Below are positions 22,973 to 31,935 of a stretch of DNA of 32,668 bases, in pieces; the first letter of the stretch is position 1; every line of letters starts with the position of its first letter. Made by a program: the position numbers and the translations under genes. The notes beneath the pieces are model-generated. The model made no database searches and was not told the origin of the DNA. It saw nothing but the letters and a program-made list of their open reading frames with translations. Location of the stretch: the NCBI GenBank assembly GCA_017617445.1, contig JAFZWE010000048.1, positions 1-32,668 of the forward strand, given 5' to 3'. The DNA is from Bacteroidales bacterium (GTDB lineage: Bacteria > Bacteroidota > Bacteroidia > Bacteroidales > WCHB1-69).

Positions 22973-23170
22973 ATGGCAGCAGAACAACCCACCTATACGG
23001 AAGCATATAACGAATTGCAGGAAATAGTAAAAAAAATGGAAAAAGCGGACGTGTCCGTGGACGAACTGACGCAGAATATCGAAAGGGCTTCCCTCCTCAT
23101 CAAGATTTGCAAGGAGAAATTATGCAAAACTGAAGAAGAGGTGAACAAAATCATTGCCCAAGAGAACTGA
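22973..23170 (+). CDS. xseB: Exodeoxyribonuclease VII small subunit
   Basis: A 65-residue helical protein, the usual length for XseB. It reads TYTEAYNELQEIVKKME then DVSVDELTQNIERASLLIKIC and CKEKL, a typical XseB coiled-coil. With XseA it forms a nuclease that degrades single-stranded DNA to short oligonucleotides. The large subunit gene xseA, often adjacent, is not in this window. The gap to the next gene is 13 bases. ATG 22973 follows a perfect -7 box by 20 bases. Confidence 0.9.
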   Translation: MAAEQPTYTEAYNELQEIVKKMEKADVSVDELTQNIERASLLIKICKEKLCKTEEEVNKIIAQEN

Positions 23171-23183
23171 TCCCTCCACATCC

Positions 23184-23828
23184 ATGCACGCGGAAATCAC
23201 CCAGGAATTAGAAGAGTATTGCGAGGCCCATTCCACTCCCGAATCGGACCTGCTTTACCGCATCAACCGCGAGACCCATGTCAAGGTGATGAATCCCCGG
23301 ATGTTGTCCGGCCATTTGCAAGGCATGTTCCTGGCCGCCATCGTCCGCATGATGCGGGCACAAACGGTTCTGGAAATAGGAACCTACACTGGCTATTCCG
23401 CCATCTGCATGGCCGAAGCCCTTCCCGAAAACGGACGACTGGACACCATTGAAATCAATGTGGAACTTGAGGATATGATCCGGAGAAACTTCGCGCAGTC
23501 GCCCGCCGCAGCCAAACTGCAACTCCATATTGGGGACGCCCTACAGGTTATCCCTTCCCTGCCCTCCCCTTGGGACCTGGTCTTCATGGATGCCGACAAA
23601 GAGGACTACATCGCCTATTACGAGTTGGTGCTTCCTTTGGTACGCCCCGGCGGCTTCATCCTGGCCGACAATGTGCTGTGGAGCGGGAAAGTGCTGGAAG
23701 CGGCCGCCCCTGCCGACAAAGACACCCAAGCATTATGCCAATTTAATAAATATATACTTGAAGACCAACGTGTTAAAAACCTCCTCCTCCCCTTTCGGGA
23801 CGGCATGATGATCATTGAAAAATTATAA
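23184..23828 (+). CDS. SAM-dependent O-methyltransferase (class I, COMT-like)
   Basis: A 214-residue methyltransferase of the bacterial caffeoyl-CoA/catechol O-methyltransferase-like family, which needs a divalent metal. The SAM motif [11 protein letters not shown] is at residues 62-72, the metal site Asp136 and Asp138 in FMDADKEDY, and Asp162-Asn163 in [12 protein letters not shown]. The native substrate is unknown. An upstream in-frame TTG at 23154 would overlap xseB; ATG 23184 is preferred. It is two bases from trmD and 13 bases from xseB. Confidence 0.9.
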   Translation: MHAEITQELEEYCEAHSTPESDLLYRINRETHVKVMNPRMLSGHLQGMFLAAIVRMMRAQTVLEIGTYTGYSAICMAEALPENGRLDTIEINVELEDMIRRNFAQSPAAAKLQLHIGDALQVIPSLPSPWDLVFMDADKEDYIAYYELVLPLVRPGGFILADNVLWSGKVLEAAAPADKDTQALCQFNKYILEDQRVKNLLLPFRDGMMIIEKL

Positions 23829-23830
23829 CC

Positions 23831-24523
23831 ATGCGCATAGATATCCTTACACTTTTCCCCATCATGTTCGAAGGTGTCTTCTCCCAGTCCATCATCAAAA
23901 GGGCAGTCAACAAAGGCATCCTTGAACTTCACACCCATGACATCCGCGACTACTCCAAAGACAAGCACAAAAGGGTGGACGACTACCCGTTTGGCGGCGG
24001 TCCCGGCATGGTGATGATGGTGGAGCCCATCGCCGACTGCATCACCGCGCTGAAGAGCGAGCGGAATTACGATGCTGTGCTGTTCATGGCGCCCGACGGG
24101 CAGACTTTCAACCAGTCAACCGCCAACCGGATTTCCCTGTACGAGAATGTCATCATTTTGTGCGGTCATTACAAAGGGGTGGATGAAAGGGTACGGCAAC
24201 TATTTGTCACAGAGGAAATCAGCATTGGAGATTATGTCCTTTCGGGAGGGGAAATTGCCGCCATGACCATTGTGGATGCTGTTGCGCGGCTGCTTCCCGG
24301 CGTACTCGGAGACGAGACTTCCGCCTTGTCGGACTCTTTCCAAGACGGACTGCTTTCTCCGCCAGTGTACACACGTCCTGCGGATTACCAAGGGCACAAG
24401 GTGCCCGACATTCTGCTTTCGGGCAACGAACGGCTGATCAATGACTGGAAATTGGAGCAACAGCTGGCCCGTACCAAAGCCCGCCGCCCCGACCTGTACG
24501 CCCAAGGCGGTTTTGAAGAATAA
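23831..24523 (+). CDS. trmD: tRNA (guanine-N1-)-methyltransferase TrmD
   Basis: A 230-residue SPOUT-family enzyme that methylates G37 of several tRNAs, preventing frameshifts. The start [10 protein letters not shown] and the motifs [19 protein letters not shown] (112-121) and [11 protein letters not shown] (131-141) are canonical, as is YTRPADYQG near residue 180. Length is normal. It overlaps nothing and is two bases behind the O-methyltransferase gene, so the three upstream genes form one transcript. In many bacteria trmD neighbours rpsP and rimM; here it does not. Confidence 0.97.
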   Translation: MRIDILTLFPIMFEGVFSQSIIKRAVNKGILELHTHDIRDYSKDKHKRVDDYPFGGGPGMVMMVEPIADCITALKSERNYDAVLFMAPDGQTFNQSTANRISLYENVIILCGHYKGVDERVRQLFVTEEISIGDYVLSGGEIAAMTIVDAVARLLPGVLGDETSALSDSFQDGLLSPPVYTRPADYQGHKVPDILLSGNERLINDWKLEQQLARTKARRPDLYAQGGFEE

Positions 24524-24538
24524 ATCAACTTTTACAAT

Positions 24539-26410
24539 ATGAAAAAAACAATTTTTGCATTCTGGCTGACCTTGGCCATTTTCACATTGAACGGACAACA
24601 TTTGTACAATGCCCGCCAAGATGGGCATGTGGACAGTGTCTATTTCGGCATCAACCTGCCAGATGCCTATACGGGAGAAGGGGTAATTATCGGTGTCACC
24701 GACTGGGGCTTTGACTACACTCATCCGACTTTTTACGACAGCACCCGCACCCGTTACCGCGTGCTTCGTGCCTGGGACCAGTTCCGGACCGGAGGCCCTG
24801 CCCCCGACGGCTTTGACTATGGAACAGAATGGGTGGGACAGGAACAACTGTTGAATGCCCAGTGTGATACCGCCAACATCTACGGGCACCATTACCATGG
24901 AACACATGTGGCAGGAATTGCCGCAGGCAGTGGCGCTGGCACTCCTTACCGCGGAGTAGCGCCTGACGCCGAACTCATCTTCGCCTCCTTCATCCCCGAA
25001 GAACAGGCCGTGGTGGACGCCTTCCAGTGGATGTACGAGGTGGCCCAACAAGAACAAAAACGACTGGTCATCAACATGAGCTGGGGACTTTTCTGGATGG
25101 ACAACCCAGACGGAACCGGGATGATCGGACAGAAAATGCAGGAACTCAGCGACCTGGGAGTGGTCTTTGTGACCAGCGGCGGCAATGAGGGAGATGTTGA
25201 TTTCCATTTGGGTCACACCTTCCAGCAAGACACCCTGCGTTCACGATTCCTTTTCCCCTCCGCCAACGGCAGCCCAAACTACTGGGGAACATCCATCACC
25301 ATGACCAATTCTCCAGGGCAGCCCTTCGCTGTCAGCCTGAACTGGACCAACCAGATGTACCAGACCATCCAAGCCAGTCCGTTTTACAATACCGCCAACG
25401 GTGATATGTACGAAGACAATTATCTGGTCAATGGAACGGACACCATTGTCTATAACATCCGCATTGTAGAAAGTGATGCAAGCGGCAGACCTTCAGCGCG
25501 TCTGCGGGTAAAAAAGGCCAGTGGAAGCAGCTGGCGTTTTGGCATCACTGTGGTGGGTGAGAGTGGCGAGTTCCACGCCTGGAATGTGGCAGAGCTGACC
25601 ACTGGCGTCGGCAACTGGGGAGGCAAATTTATGGGGATCAGTGCATTGAACTGGACAGCCGGAGACAACCACCATGGGACAGGAACGCCGGCCAATGTGG
25701 AGTGCGCCATCACCGTGGCCGCCCACGCTTCCCGATACCAACCCAATGACACCACATGGACGGGCGGAGGCATCTGCTCCTTCTCCAGCGTGGGACCGAC
25801 CATTAACGGAAGAATGAAACCTGACATCTCCGCTCCGGGCTCCAATGTCTGCTCCGCCATCAACAGCTATGCCGACGATTCGTTCAACTATGTGGATACG
25901 GTCATGTTCCAAGGACGCAGATATGGGTTCGCCAAACTCTCAGGAACCTCCATGTCCTCACCCTTCACAACAGGAGTCGCAGCTTTGTTGTTGCAAGCCA
26001 ATCCGACCCTCACCCCGGAAGATGTGAAAGGAGCTTTGATCCATACCGCCACTCAGGATGAGTTCACAGTGGCCGCCGGTCCCAACAGGTTCGGCCATGG
26101 CAAGGTCAACGCATACCAAGCGGTGCTCCACGCCCTGTACCATGCCGGGCTCCACCATTTCAACTGCTCCACCGACCGCTACACGGTTTTCCCCAACCCT
26201 GCACAAGATCAGCTCTTCATCTCCACCCCCAACAGCCAGGGCAATGCAATAGTCCAGCTGTACGACCTCAATGGCCGGTTAGTGAGAACAGCCTCTCTCT
26301 TCCAAGGATCAAACAGAATAAACATCCATGAACTGCCTGAAGGATGCTATATTCTGAAAATCATCCGCGGCACTTATACACAGAGTGAAAAAATCATCAA
26401 GACAAGATAG
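24539..26410 (+). CDS. Secreted S8 (subtilisin-like) serine protease with a T9SS sorting domain
   Basis: A 623-residue exported protease. A signal peptide (about residues 1-19) is followed by a subtilase domain with the triad Asp55 in GVTDWGFDYTHP, His123 in YHGTHVAGIAAG and Ser471 in SGTSMSSPF; the oxyanion Asn216 is in TSGGNEG. An insert of about 200 residues between His and Ser contains beta-rich sequence. The C-terminal 80 residues (YTVFPNPAQDQLF then LYDLNGRLV and EGCYILKIIRG) form a type A T9SS sorting domain. It would be secreted to or attached to the outer surface. It starts 15 bases after trmD and ends one base before the convergent gene. Confidence 0.93.
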   Translation: MKKTIFAFWLTLAIFTLNGQHLYNARQDGHVDSVYFGINLPDAYTGEGVIIGVTDWGFDYTHPTFYDSTRTRYRVLRAWDQFRTGGPAPDGFDYGTEWVGQEQLLNAQCDTANIYGHHYHGTHVAGIAAGSGAGTPYRGVAPDAELIFASFIPEEQAVVDAFQWMYEVAQQEQKRLVINMSWGLFWMDNPDGTGMIGQKMQELSDLGVVFVTSGGNEGDVDFHLGHTFQQDTLRSRFLFPSANGSPNYWGTSITMTNSPGQPFAVSLNWTNQMYQTIQASPFYNTANGDMYEDNYLVNGTDTIVYNIRIVESDASGRPSARLRVKKASGSSWRFGITVVGESGEFHAWNVAELTTGVGNWGGKFMGISALNWTAGDNHHGTGTPANVECAITVAAHASRYQPNDTTWTGGGICSFSSVGPTINGRMKPDISAPGSNVCSAINSYADDSFNYVDTVMFQGRRYGFAKLSGTSMSSPFTTGVAALLLQANPTLTPEDVKGALIHTATQDEFTVAAGPNRFGHGKVNAYQAVLHALYHAGLHHFNCSTDRYTVFPNPAQDQLFISTPNSQGNAIVQLYDLNGRLVRTASLFQGSNRINIHELPEGCYILKIIRGTYTQSEKIIKTR

Positions 26411-26411
26411 G

Positions 26412-27491
26412 CTACATATTTAAAATCGCCGTGATCTGGTTGTCCAAGAACCGACCTCCTGGATATTTGTCGGTATAATCCATATTCAACCAGACATTGC
26501 CCTTGTCATCCTTATGGTACTTGATGTGGTTTTTACCGATTTGTTTTTTAAACAAATCCTTGGTAATTAATTTGATAACCATATTCAAATCTTTCGGCTT
26601 GTCCAATTTGAGTTCAGGATAAATATGATTCTGGGTTCTCACGAGGCGCACGGTTCCTCCGACAGATTTGAGGCAAGCAGCCATCAGAACGGCATAATCA
26701 TCACAATCGCCGGCAAAAGACTGGAGAGACTCTTCCGCTGAGGCGATATAGTCCCGGTTTTCGGGATCATCCACATACTTCCATTTGTCGTTGATATCTT
26801 TGAAAATGGAGAAAAACTGCACATATTTACGCTGTTCCCCTTTTTGGAACTTGGAGAAATTCTTGGTGGCTGCAGTATTGGCGTACTGTTTCACCGCCGG
26901 AGTGATATTGGCTCCGCGCCAGAATTCACGGTATTTGGGAAACTGGGTGGTGGACAAAGACTCTGAAATGGGTTTCTCTTCATCCGCCAAATCACGGATA
27001 ATGATGGTATAATCCAATTTCAAATCGCTGAAAGTATAGATATTCAGCAGATTGGTTGTAACAAGACTGATGACAATGATACCCAAGATGGTCAAGATGG
27101 CATATTTGATTTTTCTAAAAAGGAAAAAGAATCCAGCTGTCAGAGCGACAAAAAGCAGGATCCTGTCCACGGGGACCTCCCATTCCGGAGTGGGAAGAAA
27201 GCGATCTAGAACAACAAAAATCGGGGAGATAATGATGGCAGTGAGAATCAGAAAGACGAAACGGCTCAACCACACCTGCTGCATCCGGAAGAATTTTCGG
27301 TTTTTGTTTTGCGGACTCTCCTCATTTTCCTTCCCTCCAGCGGGATAGGCAGATGAAATTCCCTTGGCTTTCCCATCGGGAGAATCCGAGGGAGAAAGTG
27401 GGGTCTCCTCCGTCACTTTCACCGATACATCAGTCTCAGAAGAGTTTTTTTTCTCCGAATTTCTCTTAAAAAACTTATTCCACCATTTCAT
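26412..27491 (-). CDS. Membrane protein with a transglutaminase-like domain
   Basis: A 359-residue protein: a charged N-terminal stretch (about 1-72), three hydrophobic segments (about 74-98, 109-126 and 129-148), and a C-terminal transglutaminase-like (cysteine-protease-fold) domain. The candidate triad is Cys263 in GDCDDYAVLMAAC, His289 in RTQNHIYPEL and Asp338 in WLNMDYTD. The family covers peptidases and other amide-bond enzymes; the substrate is unknown. It is the last gene of a leftward operon and overlaps the SulP gene by 17 bases. Its stop is one base from the stop of the convergent S8 protease gene. Confidence 0.8.
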   Translation of the reverse strand: MKWWNKFFKRNSEKKNSSETDVSVKVTEETPLSPSDSPDGKAKGISSAYPAGGKENEESPQNKNRKFFRMQQVWLSRFVFLILTAIIISPIFVVLDRFLPTPEWEVPVDRILLFVALTAGFFFLFRKIKYAILTILGIIVISLVTTNLLNIYTFSDLKLDYTIIIRDLADEEKPISESLSTTQFPKYREFWRGANITPAVKQYANTAATKNFSKFQKGEQRKYVQFFSIFKDINDKWKYVDDPENRDYIASAEESLQSFAGDCDDYAVLMAACLKSVGGTVRLVRTQNHIYPELKLDKPKDLNMVIKLITKDLFKKQIGKNHIKYHKDDKGNVWLNMDYTDKYPGGRFLDNQITAILNM

Positions 27492-29202
27492 GGCAAATTG
27501 TATTGATATTTTTGCTCAAAAAGTTTCCACAATCCTCAAAAGTCTTGAAGGTGTACTCTTGTGGGATCACATTAGGGATCACTTGCATTTTGGTCAGCAT
27601 ATACATCGGTTGGGGCTGTATGATGGTCATCAGCACGGTAACCCCATTGGCCTGCAGGTCCTTGATGGCCGTTTCCATCGCATACAAGCCCGACTGGTCC
27701 ATGAAAGAGACCAGGCGCATCCGGATAATGACCACCTTGGCATCACTGGGGATGCTGTGCATCACCTCCTGAAACCGTGTGATGGAACCGAAAAATATCG
27801 GTCCGTTCAATCGCTGGATATAGATTTTGCTTTTGATTTCTTCCGTCAGCACTTTTTCATCCTCCCATGGCATCTCCTTGTCAAACTCGGTGATTTGGTT
27901 GGAATGGTAGGCCCCTTCCACGAGGTCGCTGGCCCGCTTCATGAAAAGCACGCAGGCGATGATCATCCCAATACCGACGGCAATCAGCAGGTCCACAAAC
28001 ACGGTAAGAACCAGCACAGTGACCAGCACCACGGCATCGGCCCGCGGAATCTTGAAAAGATCCTTGAAACCTTTAACATCAATAATGCCAATACCCACGG
28101 TAATCAAGATGCCCGCCAGCACTGACAGCGGCACAAAGCGCACCAGCTTCCCGAGCCCCAGAAGCACTGCCAACAGAAAGATGCCATGGACCATACCCGA
28201 AAGCCGGTTGCGACCGCCACTTTTGATATTGACGACCGTGCGCATGGTGGCGCCGGCACCAGGAAGTCCGGCAAAAACACCCACAAGCATATTCCCGATT
28301 CCCTGACCTATAAGTTCCTGATTGCTGTTATGTTTCGTTTTTGTCGTATTGTCCGCCACCACCGAGGTGAGCAACGTATCAATGGAACCGAGGCCAGCCA
28401 GGGTAAGACCCGGGAGGATGGACATCTTGAGCACGGTCATCCAATCCACTCCCTGCATGCTGTACTTTGCGAAAAAAGGAACAGGAAGTCCTGATGGAAT
28501 CTCACCAATGGTGAGTTTCTCTTCATAACCAATGGCAGCGGCCACGATAGTCATCACAATCAAAGCAATCAGTGTGGAAGGTATCTTTTTAGTAATCAAC
28601 GGGAAAAGATAGATAATCGCCACGGTACCCAACCCCAACAGCAATGCACTCCAGTTGAGATTGCCAATATTCTTGGTCAGTCCTGTGATCATATCCACTA
28701 CCAGCACTGGCGACTTCAATCCAAACAGCGGGTAAATCTGCTGCACAATAATGATGATGCCGATACCGCTCATGAAGCCCGACAACACGGGATAAGGAAT
28801 ATAGCGGATATATTTGCCTATTTTCAGCAGGCCGAAGAGGATCTGAAAAAGACCGCAGAAGAGTGCGGCCAGGGCCATGCTGATGATGACAGTTTCAATG
28901 CTGTGGGGCTGCGTGGTGGCCCACACCCCGGAAATAAGGGTAGCGGAAATCACCGTCATGGGACCGGTAGGGCCGCTGATTTGGGAGGGTGTCCCTCCAA
29001 ACAGGGAGGCGAAAAAACCGATCATCATGGCACCGGTCAAACCGGCCAAAGCGCCAATGGCACCAATATTGGGCACATCTTCCACGTTGATGACCCCAAA
29101 CGCCTGGATACCGAAGGCCAAAGCCAGAGGAAGCGCTACAATTCCCGCCGTGATTCCTCCAAAAACATCTCCCTTTAAATTGTTCTTGTCAAATATTTTC
29201 AT
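27475..29202 (-). CDS. SulP-family anion transporter with STAS domain
   Basis: A 575-residue SLC26/SulP protein: about 12 to 14 hydrophobic segments, the N-terminal block DVFGGITAGIVALPLALAFG, a central region with ISGPTGPMTVISA, and a C-terminal STAS domain (about 450-555) with FMDQSGLYAME. SulP proteins carry sulfate, bicarbonate or other anions; the substrate cannot be read here. STAS domains bind partner proteins or nucleotides. Its start is two bases after the flippase gene stop, and its end overlaps the next gene by 17 bases, so it belongs to the same operon. Confidence 0.92.
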   Translation of the reverse strand: MKIFDKNNLKGDVFGGITAGIVALPLALAFGIQAFGVINVEDVPNIGAIGALAGLTGAMMIGFFASLFGGTPSQISGPTGPMTVISATLISGVWATTQPHSIETVIISMALAALFCGLFQILFGLLKIGKYIRYIPYPVLSGFMSGIGIIIIVQQIYPLFGLKSPVLVVDMITGLTKNIGNLNWSALLLGLGTVAIIYLFPLITKKIPSTLIALIVMTIVAAAIGYEEKLTIGEIPSGLPVPFFAKYSMQGVDWMTVLKMSILPGLTLAGLGSIDTLLTSVVADNTTKTKHNSNQELIGQGIGNMLVGVFAGLPGAGATMRTVVNIKSGGRNRLSGMVHGIFLLAVLLGLGKLVRFVPLSVLAGILITVGIGIIDVKGFKDLFKIPRADAVVLVTVLVLTVFVDLLIAVGIGMIIACVLFMKRASDLVEGAYHSNQITEFDKEMPWEDEKVLTEEIKSKIYIQRLNGPIFFGSITRFQEVMHSIPSDAKVVIIRMRLVSFMDQSGLYAMETAIKDLQANGVTVLMTIIQPQPMYMLTKMQVIPNVIPQEYTFKTFEDCGNFLSKNINTICHEMVE

Positions 29203-29204
29203 GT

Positions 29205-30722
29205 TTAATGATCCGTTTTGTTTTTCTTGAATCTAGAAGTTACCATATTCATCACCCTGTTCACCATCGCCCGCTCAAAGTAAATCATCACGCCCAAGTA
29301 AACCAGCAGCAACAAGGTTTTGAGCACAAGATTCACCCATGTATTACCAGTATTGATGACATCGCAAATACAATAGAGGCCCACTGCCAAAGCGAAATAG
29401 CCGAATATCGCTTTTACATTGTAGGGTATGGGATTCTTCTTTTGTCCTACCAGATAAGACAGGACCATGCAGATGCCGTATCCTGCAAAGCCGCCCCACG
29501 CACACGCCATGTATCCGAAATGGGGCACAAAGATGAAATTGATAGCCAGCAGCACCACACATCCGATGCCGGAGAAAATGCTCCCCCACCAGGTCTGGCC
29601 GTTTAATTTATACCAGAACGAGAGGTTGAAATAGATTCCCATGAAAATCTCCGCCATCATGACAATAGGCACCGCCCGCAGTCCACTCCAGTAATTCCTT
29701 TGTATGAAATACTTGAGAATATCCATATAGCACACCACGATAAGGAAGGCTAACAGAGTGAACATGACGAAGTATTTCATGACCACCGCCTGCGACTCCT
29801 TACTGTTCTTGTCTTTCTGGCTGCCGAACACCAAGGGTTCATAGGCATACCGGAAGGCTTGGGTGAAAAGGGCGATAATCATGGCGATCTTGACACAAGC
29901 GCCATAGATTCCCAACTGTGCATCGCCTTCCGCGCCCGGGATAATAAAACGGTAGCATATTTTGTCGGCCACCTGATTCAGTATGCCCGCCAATCCGAGC
30001 AGCAGCAACGGCCAGGTGTATTTCAGCATTTTTTTCAAAAGTCCCCAGTCTATGCCAAAACGGAGATTCCGCATTTCAGGAATGAAACCGAAGGTAATCA
30101 GTGAGGTACACAACAGGTTGACAGCGAAAATATAACGCACTTGGTCGGCAGGATGATACCAGGACATGAGAGCCGGAGCCGTCTCCTTCAGCGAAGGAGC
30201 CACCAGAAAGACAAACAGGTTCATGGCGATGTTCAACACAATAAACAGCACCTTCAGAAAAGCGAACTTCATCGGACGGTTCTGGTAACGGAGCTGAGAG
30301 AACAGAATGGCCTGAAAGGCGTCCAATGCCACCACAGACGTCATCATGCGAATATACTCCGGATGTTCTGCATAACCCAATGACACAGCGATGGAATTCC
30401 CAAAAACCATACAGGCTATCCAGAACAGCAGGGCAACCAATCCCACGGAATTGGCTGCCGTGGAAAAGGCCTTTTTGGCATCCACATCGTCACGGTTGGC
30501 AAAATAGAAAAAAGTGGACTCCATACCGAAAGTCAGCAACACCATCAACAGAGCAGTGTACGCATATACATTGGTCACCATTCCGTATGCTCCCGGTCCA
30601 CCCGCCTCCATTGAAATCTTGTACGTGTACAGCGGAACCAGCAGGTAATTCAAAAAACGGCCGATGATACTGCTAACACCATAAATGGCCGTTTGACTAA
30701 CCAATTTCTTAAGCGAGGGCAT
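29205..30722 (-). CDS. Wzx-like polysaccharide flippase (MOP superfamily)
   Basis: A 505-residue integral membrane protein with 12 or more hydrophobic segments and the start MPSLKKLVSQTAIYGVSSII typical of polysaccharide biosynthesis flippases of the MOP superfamily. Such proteins move lipid-linked oligosaccharides to the outer leaflet of the cytoplasmic membrane. Another member, for example a lipid II flippase, cannot be excluded, but the upstream guanylyltransferase supports a glycan role. It is two bases from both neighbours. Confidence 0.85.
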   Translation of the reverse strand: MPSLKKLVSQTAIYGVSSIIGRFLNYLLVPLYTYKISMEAGGPGAYGMVTNVYAYTALLMVLLTFGMESTFFYFANRDDVDAKKAFSTAANSVGLVALLFWIACMVFGNSIAVSLGYAEHPEYIRMMTSVVALDAFQAILFSQLRYQNRPMKFAFLKVLFIVLNIAMNLFVFLVAPSLKETAPALMSWYHPADQVRYIFAVNLLCTSLITFGFIPEMRNLRFGIDWGLLKKMLKYTWPLLLLGLAGILNQVADKICYRFIIPGAEGDAQLGIYGACVKIAMIIALFTQAFRYAYEPLVFGSQKDKNSKESQAVVMKYFVMFTLLAFLIVVCYMDILKYFIQRNYWSGLRAVPIVMMAEIFMGIYFNLSFWYKLNGQTWWGSIFSGIGCVVLLAINFIFVPHFGYMACAWGGFAGYGICMVLSYLVGQKKNPIPYNVKAIFGYFALAVGLYCICDVINTGNTWVNLVLKTLLLLVYLGVMIYFERAMVNRVMNMVTSRFKKNKTDH

Positions 30723-30724
30723 TT

Positions 30725-31816
30725 TTAAATGTATTTATCACCAAAATCAATTTGAACATCATTGACATACTGTCGGATCTGCTGTTCGTTTTCCTTTTTG
30801 CAGATCAAAAGGACATTGTCATTGTCCACCACAATATAGTCGTCCATTCCTTGCAGCACCACGGCTTTGTTCTTAGGCACATTGATGATACAGCCTTGGG
30901 AATTGTAGGTTTTCACCTTGTTGCCGGCCACCACGTTCTGGTGTTCATCCTTAGGACTGATTTCGTACAGGGAGCCCCAAGTGCCCAAATCCGACCAGCC
31001 GAAATCAGCGGCGCAGACGCAGACATTCCTTGCATGCTCCATCACGCCGTAGTCAATGGATATGTTTTTGCACACCAGGTAGGTAGCCTTGATAAAATTC
31101 TCCTCTTCGGGGGTATTGTACAAACCCTCTCCCTGGCGGAAAAGGTCGTTCACTTCGGGGAGGCAGGTTTCAAAGGCCTTTTCAATCTCTTTAAGAGACC
31201 ACATGAAGATGCCCGCATTCCAGAGGAACTCGCCACTTTCAACAAATTGGCGGGCCACCTCCAGCTCCGGTTTCTCAGTGAAAATCTTCACATTATAGAT
31301 AGAGGGAGCATCTGCGTATGTGGCGTCCTCGTTATATTGAATATAACCGTAACCCGTATTGGGAGAAGAGGGGCGAATGCCGATGGTCAGCAGTTTGGGA
31401 TTTTTTTCAACAAAATTCAAACCATTGATAATCACTTCTTTAAAAACATCTTCTTTTAGTATCACATGGTCTGAAGGAGCCACCACAATGACAGCATCCG
31501 GATTCTTGGCTTTGATTTTGTAATTCGCATAGGCGATACAGGGGGCGGTATTGCGGCGGGCAGGCTCCAGCACCAACTGCTCATCCGCCAGTCCGGGAAT
31601 CTGTTCCCGCACCTGACTCGCATATTGGCTGTTGGTGATAATATAAATATTTTCCTGGGGACAAATGTCCGCAAATCTTCGGAAAGTCTTCTGTATCAAC
31701 GATTCACCATCATCAAGAATATCAATAAACTGTTTGGGAGTATGTCTTCTGCTCACTGGCCAGAAACGGGCTCCAACCCCGCCGGCCATGATCACACAAT
31801 AGTAATTGGAATTCAT
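30725..31816 (-). CDS. manC: Mannose-1-phosphate guanylyltransferase
   Basis: A 363-residue nucleotidyltransferase that makes GDP-mannose from mannose-1-phosphate and GTP. The signature MAGGVGARFWPVSRRHTPKQF (from residue 10) includes the pyrophosphorylase loop, and VVAPSDHVILKE, NTGYGYIQYN, FTEKPELEVA and LWNAGIFMWS are the sugar-site blocks. It lacks the fused isomerase domain of some ManC/AlgA proteins, in agreement with a separate manA at 11068. The start is ATG 31816; a longer frame would begin inside the -7 box at 31841-31848. It heads the four-gene operon. Confidence 0.93.
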   Translation of the reverse strand: MNSNYYCVIMAGGVGARFWPVSRRHTPKQFIDILDDGESLIQKTFRRFADICPQENIYIITNSQYASQVREQIPGLADEQLVLEPARRNTAPCIAYANYKIKAKNPDAVIVVAPSDHVILKEDVFKEVIINGLNFVEKNPKLLTIGIRPSSPNTGYGYIQYNEDATYADAPSIYNVKIFTEKPELEVARQFVESGEFLWNAGIFMWSLKEIEKAFETCLPEVNDLFRQGEGLYNTPEEENFIKATYLVCKNISIDYGVMEHARNVCVCAADFGWSDLGTWGSLYEISPKDEHQNVVAGNKVKTYNSQGCIINVPKNKAVVLQGMDDYIVVDNDNVLLICKKENEQQIRQYVNDVQIDFGDKYI

Positions 31817-31840
31817 TTCTTTCAATTTAATTAAAGCTGG

Positions 31841-31848
31841 CAAAAATA
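31841..31848 (-). promoter_or_regulatory. -7 promoter box of the manC operon
   Basis: Leftward TATTTTTG matches TAnnTTTG exactly, 24 bases before the manC start at 31816. It fixes the start codon. Confidence 0.65.
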
Positions 31849-31935
31849 CGAAAATATAGGGAATTTATTGCATGAACATGACGGATAAAAGTGATTTTAT
31901 GTCAATTTTCTTGCAAAGATGGAAGAAGCGCTGTT

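Noticed and set aside
24200-25228. 342-codon minus-strand frame across trmD and the S8 protease gene
   Set aside because: It is antisense to two certain genes with no domain of its own.
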